From: an uncultured Muribaculaceae bacterium
GTDB taxonomy: Bacteria > Bacteroidota > Bacteroidia > Bacteroidales > Muribaculaceae
Assembly: GCA_947174635.1 (NCBI GenBank)
Contig: CAMWJS010000013.1
Coordinates: 1 to 60,055, forward strand
DNA: 60,055 nt
Direction: 5' to 3'
Shown: positions 17,997 to 25,777 of the stretch, piece after piece
Position numbering within the stretch: the stretch's first letter is position 1
Layout: each line of letters starts with the position of its first letter
The notes under the pieces: model-generated
What the model was told of the DNA's origin: nothing
Database searches by the model: none
Seen by the model: only the letters and a program-made list of their open reading frames with translations
Translations under genes and position numbers: made by a program

Positions 17997-18812
17997 TTAA
18001 TTCCAAAGGGAATGGAAGTGGTTGACGGGGCCGTGACCTTTGCCTATCTGATAGGAGGCTCCCGATGCTATGGCAGCGTAAAGATAGTCCTTGGCGGAAC
18101 GGACAGCAGCATCGAGCGAAGCGCCTTTGGCAAGGTATGCGGCTATTGCGGATGAGAGGGTGCAGCCGGTGCCGTGGGTGTTGCGGGTGGTGACGCGCGG
18201 AGCCGAGAGGCGCATCACTTTGCCGGTCTCGGCGTTGTAGAAGATGTCGACAAGGGTGTCGTTTTCAAGATGCCCGGCTTTGAGCATTACGGAGACATCG
18301 CCGGATGATTTGGAGAGGGCAATCGCCGCATCTCCGAGCTGGTCCTGGCTGTCGATTGTCTGACCGAGCAGCAATGACGCTTCGGGAAGATTGGGGGTGA
18401 TGATACGGCTATAGGGGATGAGTACAGAGCGAAGGGTTTCAACCGCTTCGGGGAGGAGGAGCGGGTCGCCGGAGGTGGCAACCATCACGGGGTCGAGGAC
18501 GATGTTGCGCACATCGGGATACAGGGCGAGGGTGTCGCGGACCACGTTAATCAGTTCGGAGTCATGCAGCATGCCTATCTTTACGGCGTCTGCTCCGATG
18601 TCGTCGATGACCGAACGTATCTGCCCGGCGACGAATTGCGCCGGCACGGGGTGGACGCCGTAGACGCCCTGAGTGTTTTCGTCGACAAGGGCGACGATGG
18701 CCGAAGCGCCGTAGACGCCAAGGGCGGAGAAGGTTTTCAGGTCGGCCTGCATGCCGGCGCCCCCTGAGGGGTCGCTGCCGGCGATTGTGAGTGCTATATT
18801 GTAATTTTTCAT
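17997..18812 (-). CDS. thiD: Hydroxymethylpyrimidine (phosphate) kinase ThiD
   Basis: This 271-residue ribokinase-family enzyme phosphorylates HMP and HMP-phosphate to HMP-diphosphate, the pyrimidine half of thiamine. The start at MKNYNIALTIAGSDPSGGAG fits the family. The frame stays open upstream only because of a simple 9-base repeat. Motifs are AGSDPSGGAGMQAD (substrate site), the lysine-containing AVKIGMLHD, DPVMVATSGDPLL, and the anion-hole/catalytic HGTGCTLSS. It is the last gene of the thiamine operon, 92 bases after tenA. Confidence 0.95.
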   Translation of the reverse strand: MKNYNIALTIAGSDPSGGAGMQADLKTFSALGVYGASAIVALVDENTQGVYGVHPVPAQFVAGQIRSVIDDIGADAVKIGMLHDSELINVVRDTLALYPDVRNIVLDPVMVATSGDPLLLPEAVETLRSVLIPYSRIITPNLPEASLLLGQTIDSQDQLGDAAIALSKSSGDVSVMLKAGHLENDTLVDIFYNAETGKVMRLSAPRVTTRNTHGTGCTLSSAIAAYLAKGASLDAAVRSAKDYLYAAIASGASYQIGKGHGPVNHFHSLWN

Positions 18813-18822
18813 TATTTTTTTT

Positions 18823-18867
18823 GGGGACGGGTCGGACGGGTCAGACATGTCGGACGGGTCGGACTTT
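18823..18867 (-). repeat. Five-unit 9-base tandem repeat
   Basis: Consecutive 9-base units read GGGGACGGG, TCGGACGGG, TCAGACATG, TCGGACGGG, TCGGACTTT on the plus strand. It sits in the 92-base spacer directly upstream of thiD. The repeat keeps a frame open on the minus strand (a run of S-D-P triplets), which explains the falsely long ThiD reading frame. Confidence 0.7.
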
Positions 18868-18904
18868 GGGTGGAACTCTGAGTGGAACTTTACTTTATGG
18901 GGGA

Positions 18905-19558
18905 TTAAATCAGCAGATGGGAGTCGGCGGTGCCTTTGTGGTAGGCGGAATGCCAGAAGAGGTATTCGAGGCGGGTGGCTTCGATGAATGTGTCGGTCAT
19001 CTGACGGCGGACGGTCACGGTTGTGGCGGCGGCCAGGCGGTCGCACACGTCGATGGCCCGGGCGGTGCTGATGTCGAAAGCCGGGTCGGAGTAGGTCTCT
19101 ATCCATGCGCGGTAGGGGTTGCCGTCGAGCCGTGCTGTCGACAATATATATTTTCCGACTTCGAGGTAAACCCAGAAGCAGGGCAACACGGCAGCGGCCT
19201 CGATGGCGATATCACCCTGCGAACGCGCGCGGAGGAACGACGTGTAAAATTCGCATGCCTGTGTTTTGGTGGCATCTTTGTCGGGGCTGAAACGTGCGTG
19301 CAGCTCTTTCTCCACGGCTACACCGTCGACGGCAAATGCGAGGAATGTCTCGACATCGGCCATGTCGGGCAGACGCGATGCTATGTGGGCGAGGACACGG
19401 GTGTAGTTGTCGAGGTACAGGCGGTCCTGGCTTATGTAGAAGCGGAATATGTCGTCGGGCAGAGTGCCGTCGGCAAGTTCACGCAGGAAGGGCAAGCGTT
19501 TTATACGCTCGATTTCGGGCAGGGCGGCCTGCCATGCCAAATTGCTCCATTTTTCCAT
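18905..19558 (-). CDS. tenA: TenA-type thiaminase II / aminopyrimidine aminohydrolase
   Basis: This 217-residue, all-helical TenA/THI-4 family protein hydrolyses base-degraded thiamine or its aminomethylpyrimidine to HMP, which ThiD can then phosphorylate. The catalytic Cys127 lies in VLPCFWVYLEVGK, and a late glutamate lies in IEATRLEYLFWHSAY, where the family has its general base. FRFYISQDRLYLDNY matches the N-terminal substrate pocket. The gene is 11 bases after the methyltransferase gene and within the riboswitch-controlled operon, which supports a pyrimidine salvage role. Confidence 0.9.
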   Translation of the reverse strand: MEKWSNLAWQAALPEIERIKRLPFLRELADGTLPDDIFRFYISQDRLYLDNYTRVLAHIASRLPDMADVETFLAFAVDGVAVEKELHARFSPDKDATKTQACEFYTSFLRARSQGDIAIEAAAVLPCFWVYLEVGKYILSTARLDGNPYRAWIETYSDPAFDISTARAIDVCDRLAAATTVTVRRQMTDTFIEATRLEYLFWHSAYHKGTADSHLLI

Positions 19559-19569
19559 AATCGCACCGG

Positions 19570-20271
19570 TTATTTTTGGGCGATTACGGCTACATAGTCA
19601 CCTCTGTCGCAGCCTTCTACCGGAGCTTCAGCTTTTAAATCGGAGTAGAGGGGATGGGTGGTGAGCGTCTGGAGGTATTTTATATCGCTGAAGCCGGCTT
19701 CCCTGAGGTATTCGACCTTTTCGGCGGTGGTGCGCCAGTTGGCTACGTTGACAAACTCTATCGGATAAGGATTGGGTGGATATACGCCTTCGAGGAGGGG
19801 ATGCTGCCATGTGCCGAGCGCTTTTGCGAGGTTGTACATTATGCCGTAGGTGCTTTCTTTGGGCACATCGACAAGGATGATGCGTCCGCCTTCTGGGAGG
19901 GCATCGTAGACTTTTGCGACAATGCCGCGGAGGTCGGTGATGTAGCTCGGAGAGCCGTTGAAAATGATTGTGCCGTATTTTCCTGCGGGATAGTCGAAAT
20001 CCTCGCCTGTGGCAATAACGACATCCATGCCTCGCTTGCGGGCTATCTCGGCCATTCCGGTGGAAGGCTCCACACCGTCGGTGACATCAATGTCATACTC
20101 CCTGCGCATGATATCCTCGAACAGTCCGCTGCCGCATCCTACCGAAAGTATGGGGCGAGGGGCATCGTTAAGTGTTGCGGCAACGAGTGCCACCTCTGAG
20201 GCGAGCACGTTGGAATTTTCAATAAACCATTGGTCATACGCGCCAGCGTATTCATCAAAACTTGTAGCCAT
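19570..20271 (-). CDS. Class I SAM-dependent methyltransferase in the thiamine operon
   Basis: This 233-residue Rossmann-fold methyltransferase has motif I ILSVGCGSGLFE, followed by an acidic strand end (DVTDGVEPS), a motif II region (YGTIIFNGSPSYI) and GGRIILVDVPKES. Its substrate cannot be read from sequence. It resembles small-molecule methyltransferases of the methyltransf_11/25 type. It is 15 bases after thiF and 11 bases before tenA, so it is co-transcribed under the TPP riboswitch. A methyltransferase is not part of the known thiamine pathway, so a role in salvage or detoxification of a thiamine-related compound is only a guess. Confidence 0.8.
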   Translation of the reverse strand: MATSFDEYAGAYDQWFIENSNVLASEVALVAATLNDAPRPILSVGCGSGLFEDIMRREYDIDVTDGVEPSTGMAEIARKRGMDVVIATGEDFDYPAGKYGTIIFNGSPSYITDLRGIVAKVYDALPEGGRIILVDVPKESTYGIMYNLAKALGTWQHPLLEGVYPPNPYPIEFVNVANWRTTAEKVEYLREAGFSDIKYLQTLTTHPLYSDLKAEAPVEGCDRGDYVAVIAQK

Positions 20272-20286
20272 AATTATAGTATTGTT

Positions 20287-20979
20287 TCAAAATTCAATTG
20301 TTGAGAAATTCATTTTATCAAGTTCGAGTACCAGAATGCGGCCATCGAGGGATTCTCCGCATCCGGAAAGAAGTTTGAGCACTTCAAGAGCCTGAATGGA
20401 GCCGACGATGCCGGGCACCGGGCCAAGATTGGCGATAAGACGGTCACTGTTGTCGGCAAGAGCACCGGCATCGGGATAGAGGTCGGCGTAGCGTTTGCCA
20501 CGGCGGTGATTGAATACAGTGACACTACCGTAAAGGCCATCGATACAGCCGTGCACCCAAGGTTTGCCGAGGCGCGAGCACTCGCTGTCGATGAGACGGC
20601 GGGTGGCGAAATTGTCGGTACAGTCGACCACGATGTCGTAGGCGGCGATGAGAGCGGCGGCGTTGTCGGGTGTAAGTCCGCCGTCGATGACATCAAGAAT
20701 GGTGTCATGCGACATGGCAGACAGTCGCTGACGCGCGCATCGGGTCTTTGGCTTGCCGAGGTCGTGCTCGGTGTAGAGTATCTGGCGCTGCAGGTTGGTG
20801 ATGCCAACGGTGTCATTGTCACAGAGGCCTATGCGCCCTACCCCTGAAGAAACCAGATATGAAGCCACGGGGGCACCGAGGCCGCCGAGCCCTACAATGA
20901 GTGCAGAAGAAGCGAGGAGACGCTGCTGTCCCTGCGTGCCAAACCCCGGAAGGATTGTCTGTCGTAAGTATCGTTCCAT
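20287..20979 (-). CDS. thiF: ThiF-family adenylyltransferase for the ThiS carrier
   Basis: This 230-residue E1-like enzyme would adenylate the C-terminal Gly-Gly of ThiS so that it can receive sulfur. The start at MERYLRQTILPGFGTQGQ is the family-typical one. The frame stays open 45 codons upstream into thiH, but that part has no family sequence. Motifs are the ATP loop SALIVGLGGLGAPVASYL, DNDTVGITNLQRQ (Mg/ATP) and VVDCTDNFATR. I see no CxxC zinc-binding pairs, which some ThiF proteins have. It lies 4 bases after thiH. Confidence 0.92.
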   Translation of the reverse strand: MERYLRQTILPGFGTQGQQRLLASSALIVGLGGLGAPVASYLVSSGVGRIGLCDNDTVGITNLQRQILYTEHDLGKPKTRCARQRLSAMSHDTILDVIDGGLTPDNAAALIAAYDIVVDCTDNFATRRLIDSECSRLGKPWVHGCIDGLYGSVTVFNHRRGKRYADLYPDAGALADNSDRLIANLGPVPGIVGSIQALEVLKLLSGCGESLDGRILVLELDKMNFSTIEF

Positions 20980-20983
20980 ATAA

Positions 20984-22093
20984 TCAATCAAATATGCGGT
21001 CCCAGTCTTTCCATACGGGCTCGCGGCCGAGAGCCTTGAGGTCGGCCACCACTTGTGCCGGAGAAGCGTCGTCGCTGATGGTGAACTGCTCGAGGGAGTC
21101 AGTGCATGACGCATAGCCTCCGGGGTCGACCTTCGAGCCTGCGCTCATGGTGGTGACACCGAGTGTGGCCATATTGTTGCGGAAGGTATGGTTCTCGCGT
21201 GTGGAATATGAAATGTCGACATCCGGGTCGAAGATGCGGAAGGCGAAGGTGAGCTGCGCGAGCTCGCGGTCGGTCATGACAACGTTAGGCTGGAAACCGG
21301 ATTCGGAGGGGCGCATGCGCGGGAAGTTGACAGAATATTTCGTACGCCAGTAATTCTTGCGCAGATACATCAGATGGCGTGCCATCATGGTGACATCCGT
21401 GCGCCAGTCCTCAAGGCCGATTAACACCCCCATGCCGATTTTGTGGACACCGGCCATGCCCATGCGGTCGAAACCGTTGCATCGCCATTCGAAATCGGAT
21501 TTCATGCCGGCGGGGTGGTATTTTTTGTAGTTGGCACGGTTGTAGGTCTCCTGGAAACAGATTACGCCGTTGAGACCGGAATGGGTCAGGCGCTCATAAT
21601 CCCCGGTGGAGAGCGGCATAACCTCGATAGTCAGATTGGAGAAATAGGGGCGGCATACGCGAAGTGCCTGTTCGATATAGTCGGTGCCGGCCTTGACGGG
21701 GTTCTCCCCCGTCACGATAAGGAGGTTTTCGAACGGACCGAGCTTTCTTATTGCCTCGCATTCAGCTTTTATCTGCTCCATAGTCAGGATGACGCGGTTG
21801 AACTTGTTGTGGCAGTTGAAACCGCAGTATACGCATGAGTTGGTACATGAGTTGGTGATGTACATCGGAATGAACAGCTGCATCGTCTTGCCGAAACGCT
21901 GCTCGGTGAGACGCCGGCTTTTCTGTGCCATCCGTTCGAGATATGGAGCGGCGGCAGGCGATACGAGAGCCATGAAGTCGCGGTCGGAAAGGCGGTCGGC
22001 AGCAAGCGCCCTCTCGACGTCGGCCGCCGTCATGCTCATTATCTCGGCCGTGGTGGCGTCCCAGTCGTATTTCGATAATTCGTCAGCAAACAT
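20984..22093 (-). CDS. thiH: 2-iminoacetate synthase ThiH (radical SAM)
   Basis: This 369-residue radical SAM enzyme cleaves tyrosine to p-cresol and dehydroglycine, which supplies the C2-N unit of the thiazole. The start at MFADELSKYDWD is chosen because the upstream extension overlaps thiG with no family sequence. The [4Fe-4S] motif is CTNSCVYCGF (CxxxCxxC). VTGENPVKAG and the C-terminal SYSTRENHTFRNN, GVTTMSAGSKVDPGGY follow the family. One base separates it from thiG. Confidence 0.96.
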   Translation of the reverse strand: MFADELSKYDWDATTAEIMSMTAADVERALAADRLSDRDFMALVSPAAAPYLERMAQKSRRLTEQRFGKTMQLFIPMYITNSCTNSCVYCGFNCHNKFNRVILTMEQIKAECEAIRKLGPFENLLIVTGENPVKAGTDYIEQALRVCRPYFSNLTIEVMPLSTGDYERLTHSGLNGVICFQETYNRANYKKYHPAGMKSDFEWRCNGFDRMGMAGVHKIGMGVLIGLEDWRTDVTMMARHLMYLRKNYWRTKYSVNFPRMRPSESGFQPNVVMTDRELAQLTFAFRIFDPDVDISYSTRENHTFRNNMATLGVTTMSAGSKVDPGGYASCTDSLEQFTISDDASPAQVVADLKALGREPVWKDWDRIFD

Positions 22094-22094
22094 A

Positions 22095-22862
22095 TCAGTC
22101 GAGGAATGAGGTGAGCGGACTTGAGGCTTCCGCGCAGTCGGAAACGGCACCAAGACCGGCAAGATAAGCATCGCGTCCGGCGGCGGTAGCTGCGGCAAAC
22201 GCCCGTGCCATAGCCACAGGGTCGCCGGCCACGGCAATAGCAGTGTTGACAAGCACGGCATCGGCGCCAAGTTCCATGGCTTCGGCGGCATGAGAAGGCG
22301 CGCCGAGTCCGGCGTCTACGACAACGGGAACACTGCTCTGGCTGATGATGATTTTGAGCAGTTCGCGGGTCACGAGCCCTTTGTTGCTGCCGATAGGAGC
22401 GGCAAGAGGCATCACGGTAGCCGCACCGGCCTCCTCAAGGCGCTTGCAGAGCACTGGGTCGGCCTGGATATACGGCAGAACCACGAACCCGAGTTTAGCA
22501 AGTTCTTCGGTGGCTTTGAGTGTCTCGACCGGGTCGGGAAGAAGGTAGCGCGGGTCGGGGTGGATTTCAAGTTTTATGAAATCGGTACCGAAGGCTTCGC
22601 GTGCAAGCTGTGCGGCGAGCACGGCCTCCTGCGCGTCGCGTACGCCCGATGTGTTGGGCAGTAGCTGAATGCCATCGTGCATGATGTGGTGGAGCATTTC
22701 GTCCTCACGGTTATCCATATCGATGCGTTTCATGGCTACCGTCACCATCTGAGTGCCGGAAGCAAGGATGGCCTGCTCCATGATTTCGTTGCTGCGGAAC
22801 TTGCCCGTTCCGACAAAGAGGCGTGAAGTGAACTCACGTCCTCCGATTATCAGTTTCGACAT
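22095..22862 (-). CDS. thiG: Thiazole synthase ThiG
   Basis: This 255-residue TIM-barrel enzyme builds the thiazole ring from deoxyxylulose-5-phosphate, dehydroglycine and ThiS-thiocarboxylate. It begins [19 protein letters not shown]. The Schiff-base Lys97 is in [12 protein letters not shown]. The phosphate-binding end has [20 protein letters not shown] and AVLVNTAIA. It lies 7 bases after the tenI-thiE gene and 1 base before thiH, within one operon. Confidence 0.97.
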   Translation of the reverse strand: MSKLIIGGREFTSRLFVGTGKFRSNEIMEQAILASGTQMVTVAMKRIDMDNREDEMLHHIMHDGIQLLPNTSGVRDAQEAVLAAQLAREAFGTDFIKLEIHPDPRYLLPDPVETLKATEELAKLGFVVLPYIQADPVLCKRLEEAGAATVMPLAAPIGSNKGLVTRELLKIIISQSSVPVVVDAGLGAPSHAAEAMELGADAVLVNTAIAVAGDPVAMARAFAAATAAGRDAYLAGLGAVSDCAEASSPLTSFLD

Positions 22863-22869
22863 ATTTCTT

Positions 22870-24021
22870 CTATTGTATTCGTTTGATTATTTCCTGTGTG
22901 ATTTGAGTCGGGTCGGGTGCGTTTCTGATTGTGCCGCTGACCGCCACCCCGTTGACGCCGGCAGCCATTATCGGAGCAATGTCGGGCAATGCAATGCCGC
23001 CAATAGCCACTATCGGAAGTCTGACGGCAGCAGCCGTGCAACGGGCAACGATGTCGTTATATCCGTCGATACCGAGCACCGGACTGAGTTTCTCTTTAGT
23101 GGTAGTGAATCGGTAAGGCCCGAGGCCGATATAGTCGGCGCCGGCCTGCTGTGCGGCCGCGATGTCGTCGAAAGTGTTGGCCGTAGCGCCTATTATAGTG
23201 CGCACACCGAGCATCTCTCTCGCCCTGGATACGGGCATGTCGTTTTTGCCAAGATGGACACCGTCGGCCTGCACAGCATCGACAAGCTCCACGTGGTCAT
23301 CGACAATAAATACGGCATCGTAGCGGTCGCATAGACGACGTATTTCCTTTCCCTCTCGCAGGAGGGTCGCGGTGTCGGCATCCTTATGGCGCAACTGTAT
23401 CCAGCGGCAACCGCCGGCAAGCGCTTTCTCTACCTGTTCGGTCATAGATGTTCCGTCGACAGGATGGGTGATGTATTGCAGACGGAATGCCGCGGGGTCG
23501 ATGTGCACGCGCCATACGCAGCCGAGCATGGCGACCCCTCCGAAGCCAAGCGCTTCGACTTCATCGAATTTGTCAGGTGTAATGCCCCCGAGCGCGAAAA
23601 TCCGGTCATTGACGGCGTGACGGATTTCGCCGCGGCTGAAATCGGCACTGTAGCCGGGCTTTGATATGCTGGGATATATGGGGCTGAGAAATGCGTAGTC
23701 GTAAGTGGCGGCGGATATTTCGCCGGGAGAATGGAACGAGCGGCTTACAAGACCTTCCCAACAGGCAGGAGCCACGGGATTGCGATGATTAAGGTGTATG
23801 CCTCCGAGATGCAGCTTTACGGCGATGTCAAAATGGTCGTGGAGCGAGAGCCGCGGATAGAGCCCGGCGGGGATGGCGCTGACGAGAGCCTCGATTTGAG
23901 CTGCTGATGCCCGAGGTTTACGGATATGTACGCGCCAGTATCCGCCGTCGCGCAGAAGCGCCGTTATGGCGGCAGCCTCTCCATTGAAAAATTCAGGGAC
24001 AGTGATTGCTATCTTACGCAT
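22870..24021 (-). CDS. thiE: Fused thiazole tautomerase (TenI) and thiamine-phosphate synthase (ThiE)
   Basis: This 383-residue protein has two TIM barrels. The N-terminal one (about 1-185) is TenI-like, with [18 protein letters not shown], His97 in [10 protein letters not shown], and [12 protein letters not shown]. The histidine matches the catalytic His of Bacillus TenI in its SVHSLEEA context. The C-terminal one (about 195-383) is Thi[50 protein letters not shown] and [11 protein letters not shown]. Together they would aromatise the thiazole and join it to HMP-diphosphate. The start at [11 protein letters not shown] is preferred over one 8 codons upstream because that extension overlaps thiS. 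Four bases separate it from thiS, whose last codons carry GGAGGATAG. Confidence 0.93.
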   Translation of the reverse strand: MRKIAITVPEFFNGEAAAITALLRDGGYWRVHIRKPRASAAQIEALVSAIPAGLYPRLSLHDHFDIAVKLHLGGIHLNHRNPVAPACWEGLVSRSFHSPGEISAATYDYAFLSPIYPSISKPGYSADFSRGEIRHAVNDRIFALGGITPDKFDEVEALGFGGVAMLGCVWRVHIDPAAFRLQYITHPVDGTSMTEQVEKALAGGCRWIQLRHKDADTATLLREGKEIRRLCDRYDAVFIVDDHVELVDAVQADGVHLGKNDMPVSRAREMLGVRTIIGATANTFDDIAAAQQAGADYIGLGPYRFTTTKEKLSPVLGIDGYNDIVARCTAAAVRLPIVAIGGIALPDIAPIMAAGVNGVAVSGTIRNAPDPTQITQEIIKRIQ

Positions 24022-24025
24022 GGCA

Positions 24026-24229
24026 CTATCCTCCGCAAACGGCACGTATGACAGTTACTTTCATGCCGTCGGCAAGAGCAAATCCGGCCCATTGCGCACG
24101 GGGTACGACCCGGTTGTTGACGGCTACGGCATGTCCCTTCTCACTGATGCCCTGATTTTGCAAAAGACCGGAGAGCGTGCGACAGCCGTCGGGCAGCAGG
24201 ATTTCTTTGTTGTTGATTTCTACTTTCAT
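24026..24229 (-). CDS. thiS: Sulfur carrier protein ThiS
   Basis: This is a 67-residue ubiquitin-fold protein starting at MKVEINNKEILLPDG and ending in the required Gly-Gly (VIRAVCGG). ThiF adenylates this terminus, and it then carries the sulfur as a thiocarboxylate to ThiG. NNRVVPRAQW is the typical central strand. An upstream extension of the frame runs into the riboswitch leader and is not coding. It is the first gene of the thiamine operon. Confidence 0.96.
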   Translation of the reverse strand: MKVEINNKEILLPDGCRTLSGLLQNQGISEKGHAVAVNNRVVPRAQWAGFALADGMKVTVIRAVCGG

Positions 24230-24307
24230 AACAGGCTGATAAAAAATTATCCGACATCGATACGATGACGGACACAAAGAGGGGATAATCCTGCTAAATA
24301 AGGGAAT

Positions 24308-24404
24308 GCAACAAGACTTCACAAGTTCCTTTCGGCGGTACTAACCGCATCAAGTTCGTAGGGTATAATCTCAGTCCTTCAATGAGGACACCCCTCCTGT
24401 GTTG
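24308..24404 (-). promoter_or_regulatory. TPP riboswitch (THI box)
   Basis: Read on the minus strand, the leader has ACACAGGAGGGGTGTCC, then CTGAGATTATACCC, then GATGCGGTTAGTACCGC and CGAAAGGAACTTGTG. These are the P3, J3-2, P4 and P5 sequences of thiamine-pyrophosphate aptamers in the correct order. CACAGG and CTTGTG close the P1 stem. It lies about 80 bases ahead of thiS and begins where the adjacent promoter should start transcription. Bound TPP should lower expression of all eight downstream genes. I see no strong terminator after it, so control may be at thiS translation. Confidence 0.96.
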
Positions 24405-24408
24405 CGTG

Positions 24409-24439
24409 CAAATTTACACAAAATTTTTCGCGGAACAAA
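24409..24439 (-). promoter_or_regulatory. Promoter of the thiamine operon
   Basis: On the minus strand TTTG (24439-24436), exactly 19 bases, then TAAATTTG (24416-24409) is a full Bacteroidetes consensus promoter. The predicted start falls at the first base of the riboswitch. Confidence 0.85.
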
Positions 24440-24526
24440 TTTAACGAGAAATAAAATTAACCAAAGGCGAAAGTATCCCTAAACTTTTCGAGTTTCTGCT
24501 ACACTCTCTGCCTCTTTTTTGACGGC

Positions 24527-24877
24527 TTAGACTACAGCGTCGGCCATTGTGAAATTTTCGAGGGAACCTGCTTTCACCTGTATGCAGATGAACGAAAGGG
24601 CACTGTCGGGCGAGGCGGAAAGCTGACGCTTGACTTCGGGAGCCACGCGCAGCCAGTCGCCGGCATTCAATGCTATGTCATCACCGTCGAGCGTGATTGT
24701 GCCTTTGCCTGAAATGATGCCGTAAATCTCTTCGTTCTGCTTGTGGGAATGCACGAAGGGGACCTGCGCTCCGCCAGGAAGAGTGTTGACCGAAACCTCT
24801 GCACCTGTAAGGTGGAGCGCATCGTGGAGTTCAACCCGCGCGTCGGCGGGAATGCTGATTTTACTGTAATTGCTCAT
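24527..24877 (-). CDS. Small cupin-domain protein
   Basis: This 116-residue single-domain cupin has the two conserved boxes PFVHSHKQNEEIYGIISGKG (His, His and Glu metal ligands) and GDWLRVAPEVKRQL. The start at MSNYSKISIPAD is preferred: the frame is open further upstream, but the promoter lies inside that extension. The substrate is unknown. It is transcribed divergently from an HxlR regulator, and paired cupin/HxlR genes usually respond to reactive electrophiles or oxidants, so the regulator probably controls it (inference). Confidence 0.85.
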   Translation of the reverse strand: MSNYSKISIPADARVELHDALHLTGAEVSVNTLPGGAQVPFVHSHKQNEEIYGIISGKGTITLDGDDIALNAGDWLRVAPEVKRQLSASPDSALSFICIQVKAGSLENFTMADAVV

Positions 24878-24906
24878 ATCTGTAGTATTTTTGTGGTTTA
24901 CGGACA

Positions 24907-24937
24907 CAAAATTATATGCCGGCCCACGTTTCCGCAA
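24907..24937 (-). promoter_or_regulatory. Promoter of the cupin gene
   Basis: TTGC (24937-24934), 19 bases, TAATTTTG (24914-24907) on the minus strand, 30 bases before the cupin start. Confidence 0.7.
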
Positions 24938-25042
24938 GAACTGAAACGGACGTAATATAGTTACGTTCAAGTAACCATTGCTGAAATTCAAGAGGATATA
25001 ATTTGATGTTTTTATAATTTTTAACGCAGGCTATTTTTATAG

Positions 25043-25073
25043 TTGCGAAATAAGATAATTCTACTTACCTTTA
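25043..25073 (+). promoter_or_regulatory. Promoter of the HxlR regulator gene
   Basis: TTGC (25043-25046), 19 bases, TACCTTTA (25066-25073), one base off the -7 consensus. It faces away from the cupin promoter about 105 bases to the left, so a regulator bound between them could act on both. Confidence 0.55.
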
Positions 25074-25100
25074 TATACCGTTATTAGATATCAGTATATT

Positions 25101-25469
25101 ATGAACCGAAAAATCGTTGCCCGCGACCTCCTTTACCCCGAGTGCCCGATACGAAACATACTTGCACGCATCGGCGACAAATGGTCGATGCTTGTGCTCT
25201 ATACCCTTGCCGAACGTGACTGCATGCGTTTCAACGCCATCAACAATTCGATTCCGGATATCTCACAAAAGATGCTTACCACTACCCTGCGCACTCTCGA
25301 GCAGGACGGCCTCGTCAACCGCAGGATTTATGCCGAAGTGCCGCCGCGTGTCGAATATTCGCTTACGGAAAGAGCGTTGACACTTCTCCCCCATCTCAAT
25401 TCGCTGATAGACTGGTCGCTCAGGAATTTCACTGACATTATGCATGACCGCGAGATGGCAACAACGTAA
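25101..25469 (+). CDS. HxlR-family winged-helix regulator
   Basis: This 122-residue HxlR protein has the family N-terminal motif YPECPIRNILARIGDKWSMLV, with Cys15 at the position used for thiol sensing in HypR/YodB-type members. RFNAINNSIPDISQKMLTTT is the recognition helix, followed by the wing LVNRRIYAEVPPRVEYSLT. It probably binds as a dimer to the divergent region shared with the cupin gene. The inducing signal is unknown. The conserved cysteine suggests an electrophile or redox signal (inference). Confidence 0.92.
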   Translation: MNRKIVARDLLYPECPIRNILARIGDKWSMLVLYTLAERDCMRFNAINNSIPDISQKMLTTTLRTLEQDGLVNRRIYAEVPPRVEYSLTERALTLLPHLNSLIDWSLRNFTDIMHDREMATT

Positions 25470-25603
25470 CAGCCATCGGTTTAGGGGCGGCTATGAAGCG
25501 GTGTATTGATACCACCGAGTCTGCCTATTGATAATATCTTATGCCAAAACCGGCCGCCGGTTGTTAATAGTTGTAAATTTGCGAAGAAATAAAATTTACG
25601 ACT

Positions 25604-25777
25604 ATGACTTCAGTTCAAATTATCTGGCTTTGCAGCGTGGCAGTCATTTTGCTTGCTTTGGCAGGCATAGCCACACAGGTGTTTCATCTGCACCCGATGC
25701 GTTTTCTGCGCAGACACCATTTCATCGGTATAGAAAGATATGATTTCCTATATGACGACGATGACTGCGATGAATAA
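25604..25777 (+). CDS. 57-residue single-pass membrane protein, leader gene of the exporter operon
   Basis: This short frame begins MTSVQIIWLCSVAVILLALA, a clear membrane helix (about 6-26), and continues to a basic segment (RFLRRHHFIG) and an acidic tail (DFLYDDDDCDE). A consensus -7 box TAAATTTG lies at 25574-25581, 22 bases before the ATG, and the stop overlaps the likely start of the exporter gene in GATGAATAA. Promoter placement and overlap argue that it is real. I do not recognise the family. It could be an accessory subunit of the exporter. Confidence 0.65.
   Translation: MTSVQIIWLCSVAVILLALAGIATQVFHLHPMRFLRRHHFIGIERYDFLYDDDDCDE

Noticed and set aside
18823-18867. Tandem repeat as a CRISPR array
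   Set aside because: Units are 9 bases with no spacers and no cas genes are nearby.
18813-19106. N-terminal extension of ThiD by 98 residues
   Set aside because: The extra sequence reads through the 9-base repeat and the end of tenA and has no kinase similarity; the start at 18812 gives the normal family length.
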